64,000 bases of DNA, from positions 124,001 to 188,000 of the forward strand of contig CAKSYT010000003.1 of the NCBI GenBank assembly GCA_934524985.1, given 5' to 3'. The notes beneath the pieces were generated by a model. The model saw only the letters and a list, made by a program, of their open reading frames with translations. It did not search any database and was not told the DNA's origin. Positions 8,603 to 16,780 of the stretch are shown here, piece by piece. The translations under genes and the position numbers were made by a program. This DNA comes from an uncultured Faecalibacterium sp. GTDB lineage: Bacteria; Bacillota; Clostridia; Oscillospirales; Ruminococcaceae. Every line of letters begins with the position of its first letter. Within the stretch, counting starts at the first letter, position 1.

Positions 8603-9886
8603 ATGGCAGCACAGACTAACTTTATCGACATCGCCACGATATGGCTCCATGCGGGCAAGGGCGGCGATGGTGCGGTGAGCTTCCACCGCGAAAAATTCGT
8701 GGCCGCAGGCGGCCCGGACGGCGGTGACGGCGGCCGGGGCGGCGACATCATCTTTGTGGTGGACGACCATCTGTCCACCCTGATGGATTTCCGCTATAAG
8801 CGCAAGTATGTGGCCCCGGAGGGCGGCAAGGGCGGCGCAAGCCTGTGCCACGGCAAAAATGCCGAAAATCTGGTCATCAAGGTGCCGCTGGGCACCGTGA
8901 TCAAGGACGCCGAGAGCGGCCTTGTTATCGCAGATTTGTCCGACCACACCCCGGTCACCATTGCAAAAGGCGGCCGCGGCGGCTACGGCAACGCACACTT
9001 TGCCACCCCCACCCGCCAGATCCCCAAGTTTGCAAAGCCCGGTATGCCCGGCGAAGATCTGCAGGTGACGCTGGAGCTGAAGCTGATCGCAGACGTGGGT
9101 CTGATCGGCTTCCCCAACGTGGGCAAGTCCACCCTCATCTCCACCATCAGCGCCGCCAAGCCCAAGATCGCCAACTACCACTTTACCACCCTTGTGCCCA
9201 CGCTGGGCGTTGTGTCGGTGGGCGAGGGTGCAAGCTTTGTCTGCGCCGACATCCCCGGCCTGATCGAGGGTGCCAGCGAGGGCATTGGTCTGGGTCACGA
9301 TTTTCTGCGCCATGTGGAGCGCTGCCGCCTGCTGCTGCACGTTGTGGACGTTTCCGGCAGCGAGTGCCGCGACCCCATCGAGGACTTTGAAAAGATCAAC
9401 GAGGAGCTGGCAAAGTTCAGCCCCGTGCTGGCCGAGCGTCCGCAGATCGTTGTGGGCAACAAGTGCGACCTTGCCACCGAGGAGCAGATCGAGACCTTCC
9501 GACAGTATGTGGAGGGCAAGGGCCTGACCTTCGTAGCCATTTCTGCCGCCACCATGCAGGGCGTCAAGCAGCTGCCGGGGCTCGTGTACAACCGCCTCAA
9601 GGATATCCCGCAGGTGCCGGTGTTCACCCCCGAGTACAAAAAGCCGGAGGCCAAAAAGAACGGCCGCGACTTCACCATCCAGCGCATGGAAGCCCATGTG
9701 TGGAGCGTGGATGCCCCGTGGCTGGAGTATATTCTGGCCGGCAGCAACGTGGACGACTACGAGAGCCTGCAGTTTTTCCAGCGTCAGCTGGGCGAGAGCG
9801 GCATTCTGGACGCGCTGGTGCAGAAGGGCGTGGAAGAGAACGATACCATCCTCATCGGCGAGTATCAGTTCGACTATATCTTCTAA
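8603..9886 (+). CDS. obgE: Obg family GTPase
   Basis: Ribosome-assembly and stress GTPase. The 427 residues comprise the glycine-rich Obg fold (about 1-160), the G domain with GFPNVGKST (169-177), the switch II stretch DIPGLIEGASEG and NKCD, and a C-terminal OCT domain (about 345-427). The ATG at 8603 has AAGGAGGGG 6 bp upstream. The short leader after the rpmA terminator holds an AGGCTGC/GCAGCCT hairpin (8552-8581), but I see no clear promoter. mrnC follows after 12 bp. The rplU-rpmA-obgE order is highly conserved. Confidence 0.97.
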   Translation: MAAQTNFIDIATIWLHAGKGGDGAVSFHREKFVAAGGPDGGDGGRGGDIIFVVDDHLSTLMDFRYKRKYVAPEGGKGGASLCHGKNAENLVIKVPLGTVIKDAESGLVIADLSDHTPVTIAKGGRGGYGNAHFATPTRQIPKFAKPGMPGEDLQVTLELKLIADVGLIGFPNVGKSTLISTISAAKPKIANYHFTTLVPTLGVVSVGEGASFVCADIPGLIEGASEGIGLGHDFLRHVERCRLLLHVVDVSGSECRDPIEDFEKINEELAKFSPVLAERPQIVVGNKCDLATEEQIETFRQYVEGKGLTFVAISAATMQGVKQLPGLVYNRLKDIPQVPVFTPEYKKPEAKKNGRDFTIQRMEAHVWSVDAPWLEYILAGSNVDDYESLQFFQRQLGESGILDALVQKGVEENDTILIGEYQFDYIF

Positions 9887-9898
9887 GGATAAAGCATC

Positions 9899-10303
9899 AT
9901 GAACGAATCAGAAAAGATCGACCCGCGGGAACTCAGCCCGCTGGCGCTGGCCTTTGTAGGGGACAGCGTGCTGGAGCTGCTGGTGCGTCAGCGTCTGGTG
10001 GAGCACCACCGCCTTTCAGCCGGAAAGCTGAACGCCGAAAAGGTCAAGTATGTCTCTGCCAAGGCGCAGTTCCGGGAAGAGCAGCTGCTGGAGCCGCTGT
10101 TCACCGAGGACGAGCTGGCCGTGTTCAAGCGCGGCCGCAACGCCAGCAAGGCCAGTGTTGCAAAGCACGCCTCCCCGGAGGAATACCGTGCTTCTACCGG
10201 CTTCGAGTGCCTGTTGGGCTGGCTGTATCTGAACGGACAGCTGGAGCGCGTGCACCAGCTGTTTGAGGTGCTGTGGCAGCAGTTTGACCCTGACCAGAAA
10301 TAA
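9899..10303 (+). CDS. mrnC: mini-ribonuclease III
   Basis: The 134-residue protein is a stand-alone RNase III catalytic domain without a double-stranded RNA-binding domain; in Bacillus it trims the ends of 23S rRNA. LALAFVGDSVLELLVRQ holds the conserved acidic site (D in VGDSVLE) and ASPEEYRASTGFECLLGWLYL is the second half of the active centre. It follows obgE by 12 bp, and a long hairpin ends the unit. In Bacillus and Clostridium mrnC more often sits beside cysS, so the obgE link is a lineage feature. Confidence 0.93.
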   Translation: MNESEKIDPRELSPLALAFVGDSVLELLVRQRLVEHHRLSAGKLNAEKVKYVSAKAQFREEQLLEPLFTEDELAVFKRGRNASKASVAKHASPEEYRASTGFECLLGWLYLNGQLERVHQLFEVLWQQFDPDQK

Positions 10304-10310
10304 GAATGCG

Positions 10311-10365
10311 AAAGCCCGCTGCTTTCCGCACTGGAAACCAGTGGTGGAAGGCGGCGGGCTTTGCT
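10311..10365 (+). terminator. terminator-like long hairpin after mrnC
   Basis: AAAGCCCGC (10311-10319) pairs with GCGGGCTTT (10354-10362), and the inner CTTTCCGCACTGG/CCAGTGGTGGAAG arms extend it. The T tail is short. It lies between convergent genes and may serve both. Confidence 0.65.
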
Positions 10366-10403
10366 TGTTGGCATCTGCGGTCCGTCAGATGCCGCTTACG
10401 CCA

Positions 10404-10592
10404 TCAGCGGCTGTTCTTCGCGTTGGTGGAACGGCTGCCAGTGGAGTTCTTAGCGCTCTCGTCATCGGCACCCTTGGTGTACTGGTTGGGGTGCTTGTGC
10501 TCGTTGGTGGCGCTGTTGGTGGTCTTGTTGCTGGTACGGTTAGAGGTCTGGTTCTTGCAATTGGTACTGCGGTTCTCACTGCGGTTTTCCAT
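10404..10592 (-). CDS. 62-residue Asn/Thr/Ser/Lys-rich microprotein
   Basis: I do not recognise a family with certainty. AAAGGAG lies 10 bp before the ATG, which supports translation. The protein starts MENRSENRSTNCKNQ and is dominated by Asn, Thr, Ser and Lys in short NxTN/TSN repeats, with one Cys and no membrane segment or signal peptide. It is likely disordered. Its composition is unlike its neighbours, and its A-rich codons (AAC, ACC, AAG) break the local pattern. It is convergent with mrnC and divergent from rsmF. Small Asn-rich proteins of this kind occur in clostridia without known function; a spore-protein-like or nucleic-acid-coating role is only a guess. Confidence 0.6.
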   Translation of the reverse strand: MENRSENRSTNCKNQTSNRTSNKTTNSATNEHKHPNQYTKGADDESAKNSTGSRSTNAKNSR

Positions 10593-10699
10593 GGTGTGAA
10601 TGCTCCTTTCGGTCGTTGCTGTGGGGGCGGGGCCGCCCTCACAGTCCATAGTGTGGCCGCAGCTGGCGGCTTTATACATCCCATGGGGAGGAAAAGAAT

Positions 10700-12238
10700 A
10701 TGCCTACGGAATATTTTGAGCAGCGGGAGCGTGCCCTGCTGGGCCCGCGGTACGAGCAGCTGTATGCCGCCCCGCAGCAGACGGCAGAGCGCGGCGTGAC
10801 CGTGTCGGCGCTGCGCACCACGCCGGAGCAGTTTGCGCAGAGAGCGGATTTTCCGCTGGAGCCATCGCCCTTTTGCAAGGCGGCTTTTGTGGTGCATCAG
10901 CCGGATTTTAAGCCCGGGCGGCATCCGTACCACCATGCGGGTGTGTTCTACTCGCAGGAGCCTTCGGCCTCCTCGGCAGCGCCGCTGCTGGGGGTACAGC
11001 CGGGAATGCGGGTGCTGGATTTGTGCGCCGCACCCGGCGGCAAAAGCAGCCAGCTGGCAGCGGCATTGCAGGGGCGCGGCGTGCTGGTGAGCAACGAGTA
11101 TGTGGCCGCGCGCGCCGAAATTTTAAAAAGCAACCTTGAGCGCATGGGCGTTTCCAACGCCGTAGTGCTCAACGAGACCCCCGCCCGCATTGCCGATGCA
11201 CTGCCGGAGTTTTTCGACCGGGTGCTGGTGGACGCGCCCTGCTCCGGCGAGGGAATGTTCCGCAAGGAGCCGGTAGCGCTGCAGCAGCACTGCGAGGCAC
11301 TGGTAAAGCAGTGCGCAGAGCTGGGCGCACAAATTCTGGACTGCGCCGCAGCGGCACTGGCTCCCGGCGGGCAGCTGGTGTACTCCACCTGCACCTTCGC
11401 ACCGGAGGAGGACGAAGGGCAGGTAGCAGCCTTTTTGCAGCGCCACCCGGAGTTTACGCTGGCCGATGTGCTGGGCAACGTGGACTACACCTTTGGCAGC
11501 GCGGGCGAAGAGAACCGTACCGGCGGTCTGCCGCTGGATGTAAGCAAGGTGCGCCGCATCTGGCCCTGTCAGGGCGGCGAGGGGCACTTTATGGCCCGGC
11601 TGGTCAAGGCGGGTACGCCCCGCACCCTGCCGCCGGAAGGGGAATACACCCCGGAGGAGCAGCTCTGGCTTGCCGCTGCTGCGGAAGCGGGCAAAAAGGG
11701 CAAGTGCAAGGCAAAGCCCGCCAAGGCGGCAGATGCCCGCAGCGCACGCCGCGCAGACAGCCGTGCCTGCCGGGACGCCGTGCAGGGCACGAGCCGCCGC
11801 ACCCGCGACACCGGGGCAGGGGAGGCCACCCCTGCGCAGAGCCTTGCCGCATGGCAGGAGTTTGCCCGGCAGTATTTCCCCGCACTGGCGCAGCGCCCGG
11901 CCGTGGTGCACGGCGGCGGTGTGCTGCTGCCGGTAGCCTTTCCGCAGACGGGGCTTCATGTGCTGCGGGCGGGGGTGTTCGTGGGCAGTGTGCAGAAGGG
12001 GCGCTTTGTGCCGGAGCATCATCTGTTCACGGCCTTCGGCAGTCTGTGCACGAACTGTGAGCAGCTGACCCTTGCCGACTGCCGCTGCACCGAGTATCTC
12101 TCCGGCCGCGAGGTGGAAGCCCGCACAGCAGTGGACGGTTGGTGCTGCGTGACCGTGGACGGCTGGCCGCTGGGCGGCGGCAAGGTGTCCGGCGGGCGGG
12201 TGAAAAACCACTACCCCAAGGCGCTGCGGCTGCTGTAA
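10700..12238 (+). CDS. rsmF: RsmF/NSUN-type rRNA (cytosine-5) methyltransferase
   Basis: SAM-dependent enzyme forming 5-methylcytosine in rRNA. Among 512 residues, motif I is LDLCAAPGGKSSQ (106-118). The two catalytic cysteines are C181 in DAPCSGEGMF and C231 in YSTCTF. The region 330-375 is an Ala/Arg/Lys-rich linker, and the C-terminal ~130 residues resemble the RsmF/PUA-like RNA-binding extension. The ATG at 10700 has GAGGAAAAG just upstream. It stands alone between the microprotein gene and the yebC promoter. The exact target cytosine cannot be read from sequence. Confidence 0.9.
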   Translation: MPTEYFEQRERALLGPRYEQLYAAPQQTAERGVTVSALRTTPEQFAQRADFPLEPSPFCKAAFVVHQPDFKPGRHPYHHAGVFYSQEPSASSAAPLLGVQPGMRVLDLCAAPGGKSSQLAAALQGRGVLVSNEYVAARAEILKSNLERMGVSNAVVLNETPARIADALPEFFDRVLVDAPCSGEGMFRKEPVALQQHCEALVKQCAELGAQILDCAAAALAPGGQLVYSTCTFAPEEDEGQVAAFLQRHPEFTLADVLGNVDYTFGSAGEENRTGGLPLDVSKVRRIWPCQGGEGHFMARLVKAGTPRTLPPEGEYTPEEQLWLAAAAEAGKKGKCKAKPAKAADARSARRADSRACRDAVQGTSRRTRDTGAGEATPAQSLAAWQEFARQYFPALAQRPAVVHGGGVLLPVAFPQTGLHVLRAGVFVGSVQKGRFVPEHHLFTAFGSLCTNCEQLTLADCRCTEYLSGREVEARTAVDGWCCVTVDGWPLGGGKVSGGRVKNHYPKALRLL

Positions 12239-12283
12239 ACCGCAGATTTACACGCATCCGGGCGAAAATCGGGCTTTTCAGGC

Positions 12284-12312
12284 TTGAACGTGCCGGTGGA
12301 TTGTGATAAAAT
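12284..12312 (+). promoter_or_regulatory. probable yebC promoter
   Basis: TTGAAC (12284-12289), 17-bp spacer, TAAAAT (12307-12312). The leader is about 90 nt. Confidence 0.6.
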
Positions 12313-12406
12313 AACAGAGTTAGATTTTGTGTGCTGCCACAAGCGGGCGACCACAGCCCGTCTGCCCGCAGGCGGAGATACCGATAAATTTAGGAGGCTC
12401 TTTCCC

Positions 12407-13144
12407 ATGTCTGGACATAGCAAATGGAACAACATTAAGCGCAAGAAGGAAAAGACTGACGGCGCTCGCGCCAAGGTCTTTACCAAGATCGGCCGCGAGA
12501 TCAGCGTTGCCGTCCGTGACGGTGGCCCCAACCCGGCTTCCAACAGCAAGCTGGCAGATCTGATCGCCAAGGCAAAGCGCATGAGCGTGCCCAACGATAA
12601 CATCCAGCGCATCATCAAGAAGGCCGAGGGCGGCGATAAGACCGAGTTCGAGGCTATTACCTACGAGGGTTACGGCCCCGGCGGCGTGGCAGTCATGGTG
12701 GAGACCCTGACCGACAACCGCAACCGTACCGCTGCCGACCTGCGCCACTACTTCGATAAGAATGGCGGCAATCTGGGCGCTATGGGCTGCGTGGCCTTCC
12801 TGTTCAACCAGAAGGGTGTCATCGACATCTCTCTGGAGGATAAGGACGCCGACGAGGCCATGATGGACGCTCTGGATGCCGGTGCCGAGGACTTTGATGC
12901 CAGCGAGGACGCTGCCGAGGTCACCACCGATCCCGAGAACTACTCCGCTGTGGTCAAGGCTCTGGAGGAGAAGGGCTACGAGATCCTGTCTGACGATCTG
13001 GCCATGGTGCCCATGACCACCACCCGCCTGACCGGCCCCGATCAGCTGAAGCTGATGGGCAAGCTGCTGGATTCTCTGGAGGATAACGACGACGTCCAGA
13101 ACGTCTGGCACAGCCTGGAGAACGAAGAGGATCTGCCGGAATAA
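12407..13144 (+). CDS. yebC: YebC/PmpR family regulator (TACO1-like)
   Basis: The 245-residue protein has the full family signature SGHSKWNNIKRKK at its start. The family was annotated as DNA-binding regulators; recent work links members to translation of difficult peptide stretches. The ATG at 12407 has AGGAGG (12392-12397) 9 bp upstream; the upstream in-frame ATG at 12284 overlaps the promoter and is rejected. It is monocistronic and closed by an 18-bp perfect hairpin. Confidence 0.95.
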   Translation: MSGHSKWNNIKRKKEKTDGARAKVFTKIGREISVAVRDGGPNPASNSKLADLIAKAKRMSVPNDNIQRIIKKAEGGDKTEFEAITYEGYGPGGVAVMVETLTDNRNRTAADLRHYFDKNGGNLGAMGCVAFLFNQKGVIDISLEDKDADEAMMDALDAGAEDFDASEDAAEVTTDPENYSAVVKALEEKGYEILSDDLAMVPMTTTRLTGPDQLKLMGKLLDSLEDNDDVQNVWHSLENEEDLPE

Positions 13145-13182
13145 CCTTCCACAAGGCTCTTTGCTCCTGAAATAAGACGATA

Positions 13183-13224
13183 AAAAGCCGCTTTTTGTGC
13201 TGTTTGGCACAAAAAGCGGCTTTT
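13183..13224. terminator. bidirectional terminator after yebC
   Basis: A perfect 18-bp stem (13183-13200 with 13207-13224), A-rich on the left and T-rich on the right, lies between yebC (+) and the minus-strand toxin-antitoxin unit. Confidence 0.92.
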
Positions 13225-13229
13225 GTTTG

Positions 13230-13349
13230 TTATTGATGCGTAATGTGAGGATAAGGATTTTTTCTGGAACCGGAAAAATCGTATTCGGCACCCATATCCT
13301 CGTCAGAGGATGGAGCTTCCGAAGGAGTGCCAGTGGCTTTATCGTTCAT
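13230..13349 (-). CDS. 39-residue ORF overlapping the toxin gene; possible antitoxin remnant
   Basis: The ATG at 13349 overlaps the last 11 bp of the toxin gene. The 39-residue product is acidic and Ser/Pro-rich, then contains EYDFSGSRKNPY followed by a short tail. EYDFSxxxxNPY is a motif I associate with the N-terminal part of small antitoxin/BrnA-like proteins in clostridia, where a ribbon-helix-helix domain should follow; here that domain is missing. It could be a remnant or a coupled third gene. No independent ribosome site is evident, so translation would depend on coupling. Confidence 0.4.
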   Translation of the reverse strand: MNDKATGTPSEAPSSDEDMGAEYDFSGSRKNPYPHITHQ

Positions 13350-13602
13350 AGTGTGTCCACAGACTGAGGATCTTAACAGTCTGCTCTTTTTCGTAGACCT
13401 GATAAACAAGGCGGTGCTGGACGTTGATGCGGCGGCTGTATGCACCGTTCAGATCACCCACCAGCTTTTCATACGGGGGAGGGTTCTGGAACGGATCAAC
13501 ACGGATAATTTCAATGAGTGCCTTTGCTTTTTCATCCAGATGGGCAGACTTCAGTTTCGGTACGTCCTTTGCAGCGGTTTTGGTGTAAACGACCTTATAC
13601 AT
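13339..13602 (-). CDS. yoeB: YoeB/Txe-family mRNA endonuclease toxin
   Basis: Ribosome-dependent mRNA interferase of a type II toxin-antitoxin pair. The 87-residue protein is normal length. Residues matching the E. coli YoeB active site are visible: E45, R64 in HRLVYQVY and H84-Y85 in LWTHYE. The start codon directly follows the antitoxin stop (TAAATG), and its ribosome site is weak, so expression should be coupled to the antitoxin, as expected. Confidence 0.9.
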   Translation of the reverse strand: MYKVVYTKTAAKDVPKLKSAHLDEKAKALIEIIRVDPFQNPPPYEKLVGDLNGAYSRRINVQHRLVYQVYEKEQTVKILSLWTHYER

Positions 13603-13851
13603 TTACCATTCCACCGCCGTTTCGTCCACGCAGTCTGCGAGGGGAGCGGCGATTCCGTCCATGATTTTTTCGCGCATGCCCGGTGCAGAGACCAGATACA
13701 GCGTTTCCATGATGCCGCTGTAATCTTCTTCAGACAGCAGCACGGCATTACCGTCCTTGGTGGTGATGTTGATGGGCTGGTTGTATTTAATGGTCTGCTC
13801 TACATAGTCGAAGGCATTCTTACGGAAATTCGTGATATTTGTAGTGGTCAT
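13603..13851 (-). CDS. yefM: YefM/Phd-family antitoxin
   Basis: The 82-residue protein begins MTTTNITNFRKNAFDYVEQ, matching the N-terminal DNA-binding Phd/YefM fold, with ITTKDGNAVLLSEEDYSGI as the conserved centre. The C-terminal part neutralises the toxin. AAAGGAGTGAT lies before the ATG. It precedes the toxin in the same transcript, and the promoter carries a two-site operator, so autorepression is expected. Its T/A-rich codons differ somewhat from flanking genes, in keeping with mobility of such modules. Confidence 0.9.
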   Translation of the reverse strand: MTTTNITNFRKNAFDYVEQTIKYNQPINITTKDGNAVLLSEEDYSGIMETLYLVSAPGMREKIMDGIAAPLADCVDETAVEW

Positions 13852-13870
13852 TGTAGAATCACTCCTTTCG

Positions 13871-13904
13871 TGTACAGTATAGCGTACGCTTGCGAGAATG
13901 TCAA
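13871..13904 (-). promoter_or_regulatory. yefM-yoeB promoter and two-site operator
   Basis: On the minus strand: TTGACA (13899-13904), 17-bp spacer, TATACT (13876-13881). Two palindromes with a GTAC core overlap it: AGCGTACGCT (13881-13890) and TGTACA (13871-13876). Their centres are 12 bp apart, the spacing known for the E. coli YefM-YoeB operator with TGTACA cores. Confidence 0.85.
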
Positions 13905-13935
13905 TATGCGCCCGGCAAGCGAAAAGGAGTGTTCC

Positions 13936-15306
13936 TTACCCCTGCGCCAGCGCCTTGCCTTTTGCGTAGTAGCGCTGCATCTCTTCCCGGGGAACCATGT
14001 TCCCGCCGGTGGCCCAGACCAGATGGGTGGCGTTTGCCAGCGCACCGGCGGGCAGGGCGGCTTTGGTGTAAGCGCCAAGCAGCTGCCCGGGCTGGGTGAG
14101 CACCGGGCCGTACATTCCCGCCAGAGCGCTTGGCTCAAGGAAAAGCGCTTCGGCATCAGCCAGCTGTGCCAGAAGGGTGTACATCCGCTCGTCCTGCAGG
14201 GTGTAGCAGCCGCTCATAAAGGGGCGCATCAGCCCGCCCACAAAACCGGAAGCGCGCCCCACGGCAAGACCATCGGCGGCGGTGCGGTTGTCGATGCCAA
14301 AGTCCTGCACACAAATGCGGCTGTTTTCGCCGGTAGCCATGCCCAGCATCATGCAGGGGGAGTGGGTGGGCTCGGCAAAGAAACAATGTGCGGCATCGCC
14401 GAACAGCATCTTCAGGCCAAAGGCCACGCCGCCGGGGCCGCCGCCCACGCCGCAGGGCAGGTAGGCAAAGAGCGGATGCTCTGCGTCCACGGTGACGCCC
14501 TGCGCGTCCAGCTGTTTTTTCAGCCGCAGGGCAGCCACGGCATAGCCCAGAAAGAGGGTCTTGGAGTTTTCGTCATCCACAAAATGACAGTAGGGATCGC
14601 CCGCCGCCAGCTTGCGCCCCTCGGTCACGGCGATGCTGTAATCGGAGGCGTACTCTACCACCTTGACGCCCCGGCTGCGGAGCAGGTCTTTTTTCCACTG
14701 TCGCGCGTCAGCGGACATGTGCACGGTGACCTGAAAGCCCAGCTTTGCGCTCATGATGCCGATGGAAAGCCCCAGATTGCCGGTGGAGCCTACCGCAATG
14801 GAATACTGCGAGAACAGCTTGCGGAAGCGCTCTTCAGCCAGAACGGCGTAGTTGTCGGTCAGGTGCAGCATTCCGCTGTGCAGGGCGATGTCCTCGGCGG
14901 TTTTCAGCACCTCGTAAATGCCGCCCCGGGCTTTGATGGAGCCGGAGATGGGCAGGTGGCTGTCCAGTTTGACCCATACCTGCCCGGCGATGCGGGTACC
15001 GCTACGCTCTTCCAGCACTTGCTGCATCCGGGGAATGGGCTGGACAGGGGACTCGATGATGCCGCCCGTTGCAGCGGTCTCGGGAAAGACGGCGGCAAGG
15101 TAGGGCGCAAACCGCTCCAGCCGTGCGGCGGCGTCCTCAATGTCGGCAAGGGTCAGCGGGCAGGCAGCCGCAGCCTGTGCAAAGGGCAGCTTGTCCGGGT
15201 TTACCCATGCAGTCTCCTTCAGGGCGCAGAGGTCGGAGACCACGGGGTATGCCGCGACCCAGTCGGCAACAGAACGCCCGGCAATGCACTTGGCAGGTGA
15301 AACCAT
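13936..15306 (-). CDS. dsdA: D-serine ammonia-lyase (D-serine dehydratase)
   Basis: PLP enzyme converting D-serine to pyruvate and ammonia. The ATG at 15306 has AAAGGAGG 7 bp upstream, giving 456 residues (E. coli DsdA has 442). SGSIKARGG (121-129) holds the PLP lysine K125, [11 protein letters not shown] binds cofactor phosphate, and the glycine-rich [10 protein letters not shown] stretch is diagnostic of DsdA over other fold-type II lyases. No dsdX or dsdC lies nearby. It is transcribed away from uxuAB, with its own promoter in the shared 370-bp gap. Confidence 0.93.
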   Translation of the reverse strand: MVSPAKCIAGRSVADWVAAYPVVSDLCALKETAWVNPDKLPFAQAAAACPLTLADIEDAAARLERFAPYLAAVFPETAATGGIIESPVQPIPRMQQVLEERSGTRIAGQVWVKLDSHLPISGSIKARGGIYEVLKTAEDIALHSGMLHLTDNYAVLAEERFRKLFSQYSIAVGSTGNLGLSIGIMSAKLGFQVTVHMSADARQWKKDLLRSRGVKVVEYASDYSIAVTEGRKLAAGDPYCHFVDDENSKTLFLGYAVAALRLKKQLDAQGVTVDAEHPLFAYLPCGVGGGPGGVAFGLKMLFGDAAHCFFAEPTHSPCMMLGMATGENSRICVQDFGIDNRTAADGLAVGRASGFVGGLMRPFMSGCYTLQDERMYTLLAQLADAEALFLEPSALAGMYGPVLTQPGQLLGAYTKAALPAGALANATHLVWATGGNMVPREEMQRYYAKGKALAQG

Positions 15307-15376
15307 AGGGGGTCCTCCTTTATATATAAAACCAGATGGTGCGCCCGGCGGTTTTCGCGGAGCGCTGCGTGTCTTG

Positions 15377-15405
15377 AATATAAAGGTTTTTACAGGAATT
15401 GTCAA
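15377..15405 (-). promoter_or_regulatory. dsdA promoter
   Basis: Minus strand: TTGACA (15400-15405), 17-bp spacer, TATATT (15377-15382). Leader about 65 nt. Confidence 0.85.
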
Positions 15406-15510
15406 CCGGCTGCGCTTTGCGCCGGGCTGGTCAGAGCGCTGTGATGTGCTGACCGCAAGAACAGGAGAAGCTTGGAAGGAGAGCAGCACACTGCCCAAAA
15501 ACCTTGTTAA

Positions 15511-15572
15511 AAAACTGGCATTTTGACGTTTTTGTGTAAAGTATACAAGAATAAACACAAAAAATTGGCATT
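15511..15572. repeat. AAAAYTGGCATT direct repeats upstream of uxuA
   Basis: AAAACTGGCATT (15511-15522) recurs as AAAATTGGCATT (15561-15572), exactly 50 bp apart; the second copy is just upstream of the uxuA -35 box. A GTATAC palindrome (15541-15546) lies between. They look like regulator sites; the factor is unknown. Confidence 0.45.
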
Positions 15573-15579
15573 GCGCGTA

Positions 15580-15608
15580 TTGCTATTTTGTAACTGATAT
15601 ATTAGAAT
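15580..15608 (+). promoter_or_regulatory. uxuA-uxuB promoter
   Basis: TTGCTA (15580-15585), 17-bp spacer, TAGAAT (15603-15608). Leader about 62 nt. Confidence 0.65.
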
Positions 15609-15677
15609 ATAAGTAAGAAGAGCGCGCAGGCGTACTGCGCGTGCCACATGATAAATAACGACAGGAGGAACTTCTCT

Positions 15678-16775
15678 ATGCCTATGAAAATGGGTTGGCG
15701 CTGGTATGGCGAGGGCAACGACCCCGTCACCCTGAGCGACATCAAGCAGATCCCCGGCGTGACCAGCATCGTCTGGGCACTGCACAACAAGATGCCCGGC
15801 GAGATCTGGGAAATCGACGAGATCCAGAAGGTTGCAGACCAGATCCACGCCTACGGCTTTGATATGGATGTTGTCGAGTCCGTCAACGTGCACGACGATA
15901 TCAAGATCGGTCTGCCCACCCGCGACCAGTATATCGAGAACTACAAGCAGTGCATCCGCAACCTGTCTAAGTTCGGCGTTAAGGTCATCTGCTACAACTT
16001 TATGCCTATCTTCGACTGGACCCGCACCGACCTGTTCCACCCGGTAGGCGACGGCTCCACCGCACTGTTCTACGAGAAGGACAAGATCAAGGGCGATTAC
16101 AAGGCTATGGCTGAGTATATCATGTCCTTCACCGAGAAGTACAACATGACCTTCCCCGGCTGGGAGCCGGAGCGCATGGCAAAGCTGGATGAGCTGTTCA
16201 AGGCCTACGCCCCTGTCACCAAGGAGAAGCTGTGGGAGAACCTGAAGTACTTCCTGGAGGCTCTGATGCCCACCTGCCACGAGTGTGACATCAAGATGGC
16301 TATCCACATGGACGATCCCCCTTGGGATATCTTCGGCCTGCCCCGCCTGCTGGTGGACGAGCCCAGCATCGACCGCTTCCTGAAGATGGTGGACGATCCG
16401 TACAACTGCCTGACCCTGTGCACCGGCAGCCTGAACGCAAACCCCAACAATAACTGCGCCGAGATCATCCGCAAGCACTGCGACCGCATTGCTTTCGGTC
16501 ACGTCCGCAACATCCATCACTTCCCCAACGGCGACTTCTCTGAGGCTGCTCACCGCGACTGCTGCGGCGAGACCGGCATCATTGAGGTGATGCGCGCTTA
16601 CCATGACTGCGGCTTTGAGGGCTACATCCGTCCCGACCACGGCCGTCAGCTGTGGGAGGAAGGCCCCGGCGTCTGCCGCCCCGGCTATGGCAAGTATGAC
16701 CGTGCTCTGGGCATCCAGTATATGCTGGGTATCTGGGATCTGCTGGACCGTCTGGATGAAGAAAAGAAGGGCTGA
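15678..16775 (+). CDS. uxuA: mannonate dehydratase
   Basis: Converts D-mannonate to 2-keto-3-deoxygluconate in glucuronate breakdown. The ATG at 15678 follows AGGAGG (15663-15668) by 9 bp and gives 365 residues starting MPMKMGWRWYGEGNDPV, the family N-terminus. Metal-binding residues lie in HMDDPPWDIFGLPR, FGHVRNIHHF and IRPDHGRQLW. uxuB follows after 5 bp. Downstream kdgK/kdgA and the isomerase uxaC are not in the window. Confidence 0.96.
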   Translation: MPMKMGWRWYGEGNDPVTLSDIKQIPGVTSIVWALHNKMPGEIWEIDEIQKVADQIHAYGFDMDVVESVNVHDDIKIGLPTRDQYIENYKQCIRNLSKFGVKVICYNFMPIFDWTRTDLFHPVGDGSTALFYEKDKIKGDYKAMAEYIMSFTEKYNMTFPGWEPERMAKLDELFKAYAPVTKEKLWENLKYFLEALMPTCHECDIKMAIHMDDPPWDIFGLPRLLVDEPSIDRFLKMVDDPYNCLTLCTGSLNANPNNNCAEIIRKHCDRIAFGHVRNIHHFPNGDFSEAAHRDCCGETGIIEVMRAYHDCGFEGYIRPDHGRQLWEEGPGVCRPGYGKYDRALGIQYMLGIWDLLDRLDEEKKG

Positions 16776-16780
16776 TTATT

